Shown here one piece after another: positions 10,718 through 21,040 of a stretch of 64,000 nt of DNA. The number at the start of each line of letters is the position of its first letter. The stretch's first letter is position 1. This stretch comes from Panaeolus papilionaceus (lineage: Eukaryota > Basidiomycota > Agaricomycetes > Agaricales). The stretch lies in NCBI GenBank assembly GCA_015501605.1, contig JADNRZ010000040.1:1-64000 (forward strand). Reading direction: 5' to 3'. The notes beneath the pieces are model-generated. The model did no database searches and was not told the DNA's origin. It was given only the letters and a program-made list of their open reading frames with translations. Made by a program: the position numbers and the translations under genes.

Positions 10718-10827
10718 CACACTCGACTGGTGCTGTGCTGGAGACACTTTCCACTCCGACACTCACCATCTTGCCTGCATACCTCTTCCCAGACTCCAAC
10801 CCCCACTTTATTGTCAATAGTCGAGTC
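10718..10827 (+). repeat. 5' flank shared by GTPase copies A, B and C
   Basis: The stretch contains CTGGAGACACTTTCC and CATACCTCTTCC, and matches 15590-15691 and 26645-26758. It immediately precedes the start codon of copy A, so it may hold the core promoter. Confidence 0.6.
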
Positions 10828-11920
10828 ATGGAGGATCTTAAACTCAATCGCTTGAGAGTTGTGGGCCATATATCTGTCAAACCCATAAACAGAATACCCG
10901 GCGACGCAGTTGTATATCTGTATGCCTGATGTTGATCATGGTCTTTTTGTTTTCCTAATGAATAAAACTATTTAGCATCATGGGGCCGACTGGTGCCGGG
11001 AAGAGTACAGTAAGTAAAATGCTGTGTACCACACTAGCATCCAATTCACCTTAGACTGAATATGCCATTGCCTCTTCGAGTTTATTGAGGCACTTGCAGG
11101 AGGCTCACAGAACCTCGCTATTTCGAGCAATCAGCTCTCCGGGTTTACTCAGCATGTAACTGCTTACAAGCTTGTCGGCGTTGTACGGCACGCTGCCAGG
11201 GCAATTTACCTAGTTGATACACCTGGATTTTCTGACAGTAAGATATCAGAGATCAAGGTCATGGAAATGCTCACAGATTGGCTGGACAAGAATTGGTAAG
11301 CTGTTCCCTTCGATATCAAGATTCTTAGGGAAGAATACCTATGGAGTTCTGCCCTTCAAGTGATGGATAGTGCTTTTTGGGACTATGGTCATCCATTCGA
11401 AAGGATAACAGACAGTTCCACACATCTCTATTGTGACTTGCATCAACGCATGCTGGGTGCTCTTCAGAAGAGAGAAATGTTGGAGTTGAACCTGGCTCAT
11501 TCCGATGCGCGAGCCAACAAACAACTCAAAGACATCCTGGACCTAGACCAGAAGGAAAACAACGAGATTTTGGCGAAATTCATATCCCAATTGGTCAAAT
11601 TTGGGCAACCACCACATGAATTTCAGGAAGCCGCCCAAGCTCTACGCAAGACCATTGTGGTCAACCTCATCCCAGCCAGCCATCAAATGTGCAATAATTT
11701 CCAACAGTGGGCTGAGGACCCAAAGATTTTCAATGAGCTCGTCTCCGATCCCAAGCTGAAGGATAGTATACTTGCCATGCTGAGCAAGGAATCTGTCACT
11801 TGCGAGCAACAAGCTGTTGACCATCAACCATCGCAGAAACTCGACTTCACTGAGACGTTCCGACAACTACTCACACCCATCAAGATCCATCGCCCGAAAT
11901 GGCTCAGGCGGGGCGAGTGA
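10828..11920 (+). pseudogene. GTPase copy A, broken by an internal deletion
   Basis: Exon 1 is 10828-10919, the 34-nt P-loop exon is 10976-11009 (IMGPTGAGKST) and exon 3 is 11081-11295 (AIYLVDTPGFSDSKIS, the G3 region). Compared with copies B and C, about 335 bp are missing after roughly 11341. The lost part is the whole exon carrying RLPGSRRR and the TTMWD G4-like motif, plus the start of exon 5. The remaining C-terminal frame (11360-11920) keeps the helical tail and the basic end HRPKWLRRGE. No splice choice I tried rejoins it in frame, so this copy cannot make a complete G domain. Confidence 0.8.
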
Positions 11921-11934
11921 AGTCACAAGTATGT

Positions 11935-12944
11935 TCAATTTGCGTCTTACATCTGTGAAGTTCTCTCTGCTTACATGTGTAGCTGTGTTGCACTAGGCAC
12001 ATTTTCAGTTTTCACATATCCTGCATTGCTTCATTTTTTCTCTCTGCTCCATCTGCGTGTTTCCATGCCTCGCTGTTGTTCGTTTCACACCTAATTATAT
12101 CTGTATCACACTGGCTTGCGAGGTTTCACCTGTTCCGAGATGACTGCATTTTTTCGCCATTAGCCGCATATTCCCATATACATACATATCTTGTATCGTC
12201 GTCGGACAGAGTATGCAAATCATTTTCAGAATCGTTTGTTCCATTAGCGTAATCTCAGGAAAGAACTGAGGACATCCAAGGTGGAGTGGTACTAAACAGG
12301 GCGCCCTTTGCTCTAGTATTTATGGACATCGGTGACTCGAAAGACCGACCCCGTATCTCGGCTTGGTCAACATCCAATGGGAGTTGTAAAGTCAAACCGG
12401 TAATAAGGTTCCACTTTGAGCATACAGCAAGTCGATATTCAATCATATCTTATGGATCGTGTCATGGAAGAGGTCATGAACAAACTCACGACGAGAATAT
12501 AAAATTAAACAAACTTCAATTTATGCAACAGATAATCAACGCCGACACAGACCCTTTCTTCAACACACCACGACCACTCACTCCACGACCACCATCCCAA
12601 TACCACCTCCACCAAAGACGTCTCTTCTTCACCCCGTTTACCCAATCTCCGTCTGACCCCGACATTCACGCACAATGGTCTTCCTTTCTCTCTCTTCATC
12701 CCAGTACCACACCCTTGAAGCAACCCCCCACAAAAACAGGGGGGTCACCGTCTGAATCTTCTTCAATAACAACATGGGTTCAGGCTCCGAAGTTATCTCT
12801 AGCCTCGAAAGCGCAGAAAAAGTGTGACTTTGTTTCTCTACACTCAGGCTCAATGATGAGGAGAGAAGGGACACGAGGGCGAGTTTTAAAATGCATAGTG
12901 GCGTCTGGGGGAATTGTCCATGGGTTGCATCTTCACATATACAT
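11935..12944. other. 3' flank of GTPase copy A, duplicated elsewhere
   Basis: Blocks here recur after copy B (17100-17766), before copy C (25480-26170) and near 51765-51965. One 235-bp block (12725-12960) contains GGTTCAGGCTCCGAAGTTAT and matches 25670-25905 closely. No gene is visible. Confidence 0.6.
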
Positions 12945-13480
12945 ACGTACATGTTGTAGATACACATGCTGTAGTTACAATATCTTTGTATCCTACCTTA
13001 CCTCAAAATTCAGATCATTCTTACCGCCCACATTTCGTGTCTGAGCTTGGTTTCACCCTCGTTTCATCGTAGCAGTCATACCAGCCGTCGTCTGGTTCGA
13101 TTTCAGTCGTATTTAATCGTCTCTTCGTCTCTCAGCGTCGCCAGCCGTGTCTGGTTCGAGTTTCTTGCTCTTTCTTCGTCTCCTCGTCGTCCTACGTGGC
13201 CACCGTCGTTGGCCTTCGTTCCTAGTCGCCGCCTTTGTCGGTTTCTGCTCTCTAATCGCTTCGTTTCGTCTCTCAGTGTCGCCGTCGTCGACCTGAACCT
13301 CTCTCCATCGCCCTCAGCTTACCTCTTCAAACCTCAGCTCTCCGGACCCCACGAACCCGTACACGAGCGCTCATTCTCATCATTCACCTCACTCACCATC
13401 ACCCTTCGACTCACCATCCCATTTCACATTTTGTTTTCATTCCCCATTCGTCCTCACACCGCTGCGCTCATCATCAACGA
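12945..13480 (+). repeat. Arm of a 7-kb-spaced inverted repeat
   Basis: The segment matches the reverse complement of 20480-21040 along most of its length (for example ATTCAGATCATTCTTACC and CGAACCCGTACACGAGCGCT). It is pyrimidine-rich and contains many CGTC words. Confidence 0.7.
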
Positions 13481-13725
13481 GATCACGCATAAGTTTGCGA
13501 CGAGAACATAACATTGAACAAACTAAATTTAATCAACAGCTGATCAACACCGACAGATCATTTCTTCATCACACCGCTACCATTCCCTCCATGAGCTACC
13601 CAAATCCGTCCTTCGTAACTTAGAGAAAATGACAGCGAACGGAAATCGAGGTATTTATATTTTAAAAACAATTGTACATGGACCAAAAACGAATGTAGAG
13701 AGAATGGTAGAGAGAGCAGTGGTGA
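13481..13725 (+). repeat. Dispersed repeat, second copy at 26175-26425
   Basis: The two copies share the stretch from GATCACGCATAAGTTTGCGA to AGAGAATGGTAGAGAGAGCA with few differences. No coding potential was recognised. Confidence 0.7.
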
Positions 13726-15539
13726 TGAGCCAACACTAAATAGACGGATGAAAGACAAGAAGAAACGACAAGGCGAAGTGCGGGGGGTAATTACTCGCAC
13801 ATCACATGTCATGTCAAAGAAGATACTTACCAGGACGACAGTGCCGAGTTCTTCAATGTCGACGACTAGACGCAGACCCATCCTCCAATCGTAGCACATG
13901 TCCACACTCGTGTTCGTCACCATGCCATGCACCATTACCATCCTGCTGCCCCCTTCACCCTCCACCTTCTTTGCCTCATCCTACCTCTCATCAACACTTT
14001 CGTTCCCCTTCCCCAATCTCCGTACTCTCCCCACACCACTCACCGACAATCTCCCTCGATTTGCTTCCTCCTATTCTTCAGTCTTGTCCTCAAGTAGAAG
14101 AGGTGCAGTCCACCTCTTCAACGTGCAATAAGGACACTGTCGAGATACGATGAGATGGCGAGAGCCGGGTGAGACTCGTGTAGCATACCCCGTACACAGA
14201 TCAGAATGTGACAAAGAGAGCAGCAGGCCATGACCCAATAGAGCGAGGATAGATTGATATGAAGCATGATATTCAAACGCGTAGATCGAGAACACAACAT
14301 TCCGGGGCGGGCTGTTGAGATGCGTATATGCGCGCAGAGGGAGGAGTGGGTTGATCCATGAATGCGTGAGGGCTATGTGTGAGTGTTGCTCAGGGTGGTA
14401 ATTGAAGACAAGCGATGAGAAAGTTCAGGACGCAGGAGCAAAACCAAGCAGAAGTACACAAAATAGAAGTATTGGATAGAATCGGGATGAAGAAAGGTTG
14501 ACGACGAAAGGGGGTTAGGTGAATCCGACATGTGTGATGCATTGGGAGGACAAGCGCAGGGATAGAAAATGAACTTGGTCGGGGATGCGAGAGGAATAAG
14601 GACTAGTTGAAGCACAGGGTGCGTTAGTGGGTATCAAACTTAGGGGGTGTGAGAGTGATGGACGTTGGTTAAGTGGATGAACACGATGACTTGGAGACAG
14701 ATACGGGAAGAACCGCAGGTACATTTTGTAAGGGAATCAGGGAGAATAGAATAAGAAATGCGGTGACGAGGCAGGAGAGAAGCAAATGACGCGAGGTTAA
14801 ACGAGGAGGAGTGACAAGAGCGAGATGAGAGGCATGACAGCAAGGGAGCGCAGGAAGGAATGAAGGAAGCAAGCTGAGACTAGGGAGAAACGTCCGCATG
14901 GCCTTCTAACTTCGACGCATTTGGACGGATGTACTGACTTCATATATTTTCAATATATTACCCACATGCCCATCTTCTTGAAAGCCGCAATTAACAGAAT
15001 CGACTATATAGTGATCTACTTCGCTCACAGTCAGGGCTTGAGGGAAGGTATTCCTGCCAAGCTCGAGAAACGCGATGGGATATATGTCTGAAACGTGAAA
15101 TGGTTGGCTGCGAGTCCACCAGGACATGATAAGTTTCGATGCGCTTAAATAACGACAACACCGATGAGGAGCATGATCATGATGGCTCCCTCATGCATGT
15201 CACAATACAGCATACTCAAACTGAGGTAACGTCTTCTAGGTTGTTCTAGGACAACAGCTGCCATCCTCGCTCCCTATAGTACCCACAGACTCATCGAGAG
15301 ACTACTCGCTTACCATGTTCTCGTCTTAAATGGATGACGATGTGCGCAAACACCAAAGGCAGTTTTCGGCACTTTTGCATCCCGAAACTATGATTCCTTC
15401 ATGCTATTCTTGCCCGGATCCTGTACATCCTGAGTTGGGTAGTTTCCCTGCCCTGCATCCATGCGTGCTGCACTGCAGCTGCGATCACCTTAAGGCCTCG
15501 TGCCGTTCAGTTTGAACTTCCGAGGCCAAGAACTCGTTC
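13726..15539. other. Gene-free repeat mosaic upstream of GTPase B
   Basis: 14370-14900 is pyrimidine-rich on the minus strand and belongs to the dispersed TC-rich family. 15190-15520 matches 52200-52660 in blocks. I see no gene. Confidence 0.5.
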
Positions 15540-15691
15540 ATGATTAGGTGATGCGCAGTGGGCTGCCTCATGGACCACACGCACTCGACTAGTACTCTGC
15601 TGGAGACACTTTCCACTCCGACCCTCACCATCTTACCTGCATACCTCTTCCCGCAAACTCCAGCCGCTACTTCTTCGTCAACAATCGTGTC
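15540..15691 (+). repeat. 5' flank of GTPase copy B
   Basis: This is the same block as before copies A and C. It shows the site CACACGCACTCGACTAG uninterrupted; in copy A the KDZ right end abuts this same place. Confidence 0.6.
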
Positions 15692-17090
15692 ATGGAGAAC
15701 CTTGAATTCAAACTGTTGAGAGTAACCGGTGATATATCCGTCGAACCCGTAACCAGAATACCCCGCTACACGAATGTATATATGTACGCGTGGCGTTGGT
15801 CGTGGTCCTAAGACTCATCTAATAAATGAAACTATTTAGCATTATGGGGCCTACTGGTGCTGGGAAGAGTACAGTAAGTAAAGAGGCGTGGCCTGCATCT
15901 ATAACCAAAATATCATGAACTGAGTATGTTGTTTGCTATTCAAGTTCATCGAGGCGCTTGCAGCAGGCTCACAGAACCTTACTATTTCGAGTAATCAGCT
16001 CGCTGGATATACCCAGCGTGTAACTGCTTACAAGCTTGTCAACGTTGCACGGAAACACACTACCAGGGCAACCTATCTGGTTGATACACCAGGATTTTCC
16101 GACAGTAAGATATCGGAGGTCGAGATCATGGAAATGCTCACAGATTGGCTGAAAGACAATTGGCAAGTTGTTTCCTTGAATCATGTCTCTGAGGGAAGAA
16201 TACCTAATTGATTTTGTACCAGTTTGGCGGATTATTTCACAATATTATTTCTCACTCCCATCACAGTAACTCGCCTGCCAGGAAGTAGGCGGAGGACAAT
16301 TAAAATGTTAAAAGAATCGTTGGGTAGCAAGACTTTTATTGTGAAAGTTGCAACAACAATGTGGGATACGCTTCACACTGAACGGACGCGCAGTCAAGCA
16401 GAAAAGAAGTTTGAACAATTAAGAGACCACGTTTTCAAGGTAACCAGTCCCATCTCCGGTGTTGTTTTTGAAGTGTCACTCACTCTGGCCTAGGGGTTTC
16501 TTGGGGAGGAAACTGACCTGAAGCGTTTTATGGGTACCAGGACTTCAGCCCTTCAAATGATGGATGATACTGCTGGTGGGTATTATACTCAACCATTCAA
16601 ATGGTCAACAAACACATCTTCCACACATCTCTATTGTGACTTGCATGAGCGCATCGAGGGCGCTCTTCAGAAGAAAGTCATGATTGAATCGGACATGGCT
16701 CATTCCGACACACAAACCAACAAAGAACTCAAAGTGATCCTGGAGCGAGACCAGAAGGAAAATGACGAGATTTTGGCCAAATTCATTTCCCAATTGGTCA
16801 AATTTGGAGAACCACCACATGAATTTCGGGAAGCTGCACAGGCTCTACGCAAGAACATCGCAGCCAAAATCGTCCCAAAAGGTTTAAAAATGCGGCTTAT
16901 TTTCCGACGGTGGGCTAGGGAACCAGAGATTCGCAGGGGACCTGGCTTTGACACCCAACTTCTGGACACTGGGCTAGTGGATGAACCTGCCTCAAGTCAT
17001 TCAAGGAACATTGTTCTCAAGGCGTTGCCCGGTCATCTAGTCGATGTTGCCAACGCCCATCGTCCCAAATGGCGCAAGCGCGAGGAGTGA
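15692..17090 (+). CDS. P-loop GTPase (AIG1-like G domain), copy B, 385 aa
   Basis: Five exons join exactly in frame: 15692-15783, 15840-15873, 15945-16162, 16223-16439 and 16494-17090. Exon 2 is 34 nt and encodes only the P-loop (IMGPTGAGKST). Exon 3 carries the G3 region (YLVDTPGFSDSKISE), exon 4 carries RLPGSRRR and TTMWD, which sits where NKxD would be, and exon 5 is a charged helical tail ending HRPKWRKREE. The start ATG is at the same relative place in copies A and C. Intron 3 begins GCAAGT, a rare GC donor where A and C have GT. The fold fits the AIG1/septin-like G domains expanded in mushrooms; the cellular role is unknown. No signal peptide or membrane segment is visible. Confidence 0.85.
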
Positions 17091-17766
17091 AATAAAGTAC
17101 GTTTGCAGCTTACCCCTGAGGAGTTCTATTTGCTCATATACATGAATCCCAGTGGTGCCGATCTCGGGTTTCACATCTCTTGCATCACTCCATATCCGCT
17201 TCATTTTTTCTCCCTGCTCCATCTGCGTTTCATGCCTCGCTGTTGTTCGTTTAATTCACCTAATTATATTTGTATCGCACTGGTTTGCGAGGTTTGACCT
17301 GTTCCGTGATGACCTCCTCCCGTATTTAGGCCATTAGTTGCTTATTCACATATACATACATATCTTGTATCCTCGTCCCACTGAGTACGCATGCCATTTT
17401 CACGAATCTATCGTTTCCCTAGCGGTGATCCCAGGAGAGATATGAAGTAATCCAACGTGAGGTGATATTAAACAGGACGCGCTGGCTCAAATATTTGTGG
17501 ATATCTGTAACTCGACGGACCGATCCTGTAACTTGGTTTACTGGACATCCAAAGGGGGTTTTAAAGTCGAACAGGTAATAATGTTTCCCTGCAAGGAAGA
17601 GGTCATGCGCGAACTCGCGACAAGGATATCAATTAAACAAACTAAATTTATCTATCAGACAATTAACGCCGACACAGACCCTTTTCAGCAGACTATCACC
17701 ACTCCCTCCACGACCACCATCCCAACACCACCTCCACCAAAGACGTCTCGTCTTCGCTCCCTTTAG
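17091..17766. other. 3' flank of GTPase copy B
   Basis: The stretch corresponds to the flank of copy A block by block (for example GACACAGACCCTTTT and CCACCTCCACCAAAGACGTC). The match is interrupted at 17767 by a small element and resumes at about 18208 with AATCTCCGTC. Confidence 0.6.
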
Positions 17767-18207
17767 CCTGGAAGGATCTGTGCTTGCACAGATCCGCCTT
17801 CTTGGTCACGTGAAGAGGTCATCCTACGTCGCGCCTTTCGCTTCCTTTCTTCTCGTACTCTATCCTATTCTATTCCTAGCACTCTCCACGCCGCCTGCTG
17901 TATCTCGGCTCGTGGCTCGTTTTTCTTTACCCACCCACCGCTTCCCTTTCATCAATCCTTAGATTCACTTCACCTGATTGGCCTTACCTACATGCATACC
18001 TTTATTATTCACAAGTTTAGACAATATACATTATTCTCTCGACCTCCGTAGTCGGGGTAGGGGGAGCCGTGGTCGGTGTGGGGGCTCATCCGTCCACCGC
18101 CCTCGGCTCTCACACTGGGAGGGGTTCGTTTTCGATGACCTCTCCCTCTCCCCATACTCGACTACTCCGGCTACGGAGACTCGAGCGTAAGAACCAAGAA
18201 ATCTCCG
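17767..18207 (+). mobile_element. Small non-autonomous element with terminal palindrome
   Basis: It begins near the palindrome GGATCTGTGC-TT-GCACAGATCC (17774-17795), followed by GCCTTCTTGGTCACGTG, the same start as the DIRS-like 5' end. Its far end has a long hairpin around GAGCCGTGG/CCCTCGGCTC and matches the end of the copy at 35088. The boundaries come from comparison with the empty site in the flank of copy A. Confidence 0.65.
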
Positions 18208-19877
18208 TCCGCCCCCAACTTTCACGCACAATCCCGCTCCTACTCCTCTAGATCGTCCCCATCCTCCGCACGCCCTCACGAACAATGCATATCACACCAC
18301 ATCATGGGGAGCGGTGGTACCTGTGCTGGATCACGACTGTGGGTGGTGGATGAGACATCGAAATCAAAGATCAACAGAGGTAGATGGGACGATAAAATGA
18401 TGTAGAACGCCCGTTCGCTGGAACGACATGGCGAAGCCGACAGCGGAGACCAATGGAGAGCGACATATCTATGTGCAGAATGGAAGGAAGCCAAAGGAGT
18501 CATTGAGATGGTTGTATGCGCGCAGAAAGAGTAAAAGCGGGTCTATGACACTTAGGGACTAAACGTCGCAAGACGTCGCTGAAGGGAGGGATTACTGAGG
18601 AAAGGGAGGAAGAGTAACGTAGGTGTTCGAAACTGAGGGGCCGAGTAGAACGGAATGATGATGGGAGGGGAGTCGACGAAAGAGAGAGGATGGGAAATGA
18701 ATTAGAATGCGAGAGCAGCGGTAACGTGAACAACATAGCTCAGAAAGTACCTATAAAGCGGTGGACTGACGAAGGACCCAAAACGAGAACTTGGAGGAAG
18801 GCGAGATTGATAACAACGGCGGACATACAAGATGAATGTGGAACAAACAGAGAGAAACGTGGGTACAAGAACATGAGCAAGGAGTGGATGAAAGGAAGCG
18901 AGGTCAAACGAGTCATCAGAATCGCTCAATGAGAGAACACAGTACGGCGAAAACATGTAAGCAGAGAGTGGACAACAAGAAATCTAGACCTTGTAATCGA
19001 GAATGGGTTGTAGAAGGCGATAACACAGGCCGGAGCAACACACTGGCGAGCGAAGATAGTTAGAGGCGGAAGCGGGAAAAGCAAGCTGAGAACGCACAAT
19101 TCAAGGGATCGAAGAGATGGGTATATCGATTAGGCGAGCACTGAGAAAAATGGAAGACACCGAGGAGACAAACACAGGAAGATCGACATGAGGTGTGGTG
19201 CGAGGAGAGTTGAGGGGAGGACAGAAGAAGATCCAACGGAGTGTGGTTGCACAGCGGAGAGGTGCCTGCAGAGATAGAAAAAAAGGACAGATGTGCGAAG
19301 GTGGGACTAGAATAGCACTGAGATGAGGACCGCTGAACAAGAGCATCCACAGAAAGGGCATACACCTGCGGCGCGCCAGATATACGTACAGGATGAAAGA
19401 GCTTGATAAACAAAGAAGCGCAGGGTGATATCAGACTAAGATGAGAATGGTGACTGAAGTGGGGGAATTAGAGTAGCATGAGGACGTGGTACGAAAAGGC
19501 GATGAGACGAGAGGGATGCAACATTGAGCAAGACAGAAGGGTAATGAAGCAGTGAGAGTCTGTAGACAACCAGGGGAACGAGGGGGAGAGAAAACAGGAA
19601 GAGCCGGTGGAGACATTGCTCTGGGCTGTCGGGGGGAGCGCGTCAGCGATGCCCGATTGAGAGGTGTAGGGCAAAAGAATAAACGAACACAAGGGAAGCG
19701 ATATCAGCACGTCTGCATTCACAAATAGAACCCGTCGAGTTGGATCAGCAGGAAGTGAAAATGCTCATCCGGTCCAGGTGATGACGATTCATGACAGTGC
19801 GTGTTCGTGGTATGAGAGATGACGGTACAGGATTCAGAGATATCATATGTCCTAGCAAGGGTAGTGAGCAGAGGACA
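18208..19877 (-). repeat. TC-rich dispersed repeat (minus orientation)
   Basis: The minus strand is almost purely pyrimidine-rich with CTCTC, CGTC and TTCTC words. It resembles 32240-33330, 38560-39960 and 61400-62500. Short open frames are Ser/Leu/Pro/Cys-rich by composition only; no gene is supported. Confidence 0.6.
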
Positions 19878-20042
19878 ACTCCCAACAAGGTCAACATTGA
19901 TGGTGACGAAGGAAGGTCCAGCTCATCAACAAAATTGGTTTGTTTGTTTGGTGCACGGTAAAACCCGCACCGGGTCGCAAACAGTGCGCATCCTCACTCT
20001 CGACATTCTCAGTGTGCCTGCTCCCCTTTTGCCTCGCTCGTG
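19878..20042 (-). repeat. Conserved head of the TC-rich repeat
   Basis: On the minus strand it reads CCAAACAAACAAACC, then TGGACCTTCCTTC, then TTGACCTTGTTGG. The same block occurs at 25290-25440, 31375-31505, 38215-38350, 50975-51090 and 60575-60715. Confidence 0.7.
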
Positions 20043-20479
20043 AAAAAAACATTCTATCTATAATACAAGTAACTTGGCCGCCACTCACATTATACCCATG
20101 ACCCGGAATTCATTTTAAACTACTTATCAACATGATTCATGCGTCAGGCGTCGCCAAAGCCCTTACCGATCATCTCTTCATGTGTAACCCAGAAAACATC
20201 ACGTATTGTCATTTAGCGTCCTCCAAATCGACAAACATGCACTCATAATTGCTTTAAATAACAAAACCAAGGCACGGACCGCCCTCATGCTCACGCCCCA
20301 CCCTTATCATTTGAGTCAGAAACCCAGAAAGAAAATTAAGGCACGCCTGATTCATAAACCTAGGCCTCCACAATCCACACCCCAAGCAGGGCGCCCATGA
20401 ATATCGCCGTATCATCTTGTCGGTATCAAACCGGACACTGAAACGAGAAAGACATGTACAAAGTTGTAGATGTGGGCGA

Positions 20480-21040
20480 CGATGTGGGCGACGACGTTGA
20501 TGATGAGCGCAACGGTAGGAGGAGGAATGGGCAATGAACACAAAACCAAAATGTGGGTGGGAAACGAAGTGTGAGGGTGAGGGCGTTGGTGAGTGAGGTG
20601 AATGATGAGAATGAGCGCTCGTGTACGGGTTCGTGGGGTCCGGAGAGCTGAGGTTTGAAGAGGTAAGCTGGGGGCGATGGGGAGAGGTTCAGGTCGGCGA
20701 CGGCGACACTGAGAGACGAAACGAAGCGATTACAGGGCAGAAACCGACGATGGCGGCGACTAGGAACGATAGCCAACGACGGTGGCTACGTAGGACGACG
20801 AGGAGACGAAGAAAAACCAAGAAACTCGAACCAGACACGGCTGGTGACGCTGAGGGACTGAGAGACGACGAGAGACGATAGGAAACGAACCAGACGACGC
20901 CTGGTATGACTGCTAAGGCGAAAAGAGAGTGGAACTAAGCTCAGACACGAAAATATGGGGGGTAAGAATGATCTGAATTCTCCAGGTAGGCTAAGATACA
21001 AAGATATTGTAGCTACTGGAAAATGTATCTACAACAAGAG
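20480..21040 (-). repeat. Second arm of the inverted repeat pairing with 12945-13480
   Basis: The segment is the reverse complement of 12945-13480 with moderate divergence. GTPase copy B lies between the two arms. Confidence 0.7.

Noticed and set aside
12505..12967. Minus-strand frames in the GTPase flank repeat that recur at 25575-25847
   Set aside because: Their similarity follows from the duplicated DNA, and the third copy at 51807-52016 does not preserve the frame.
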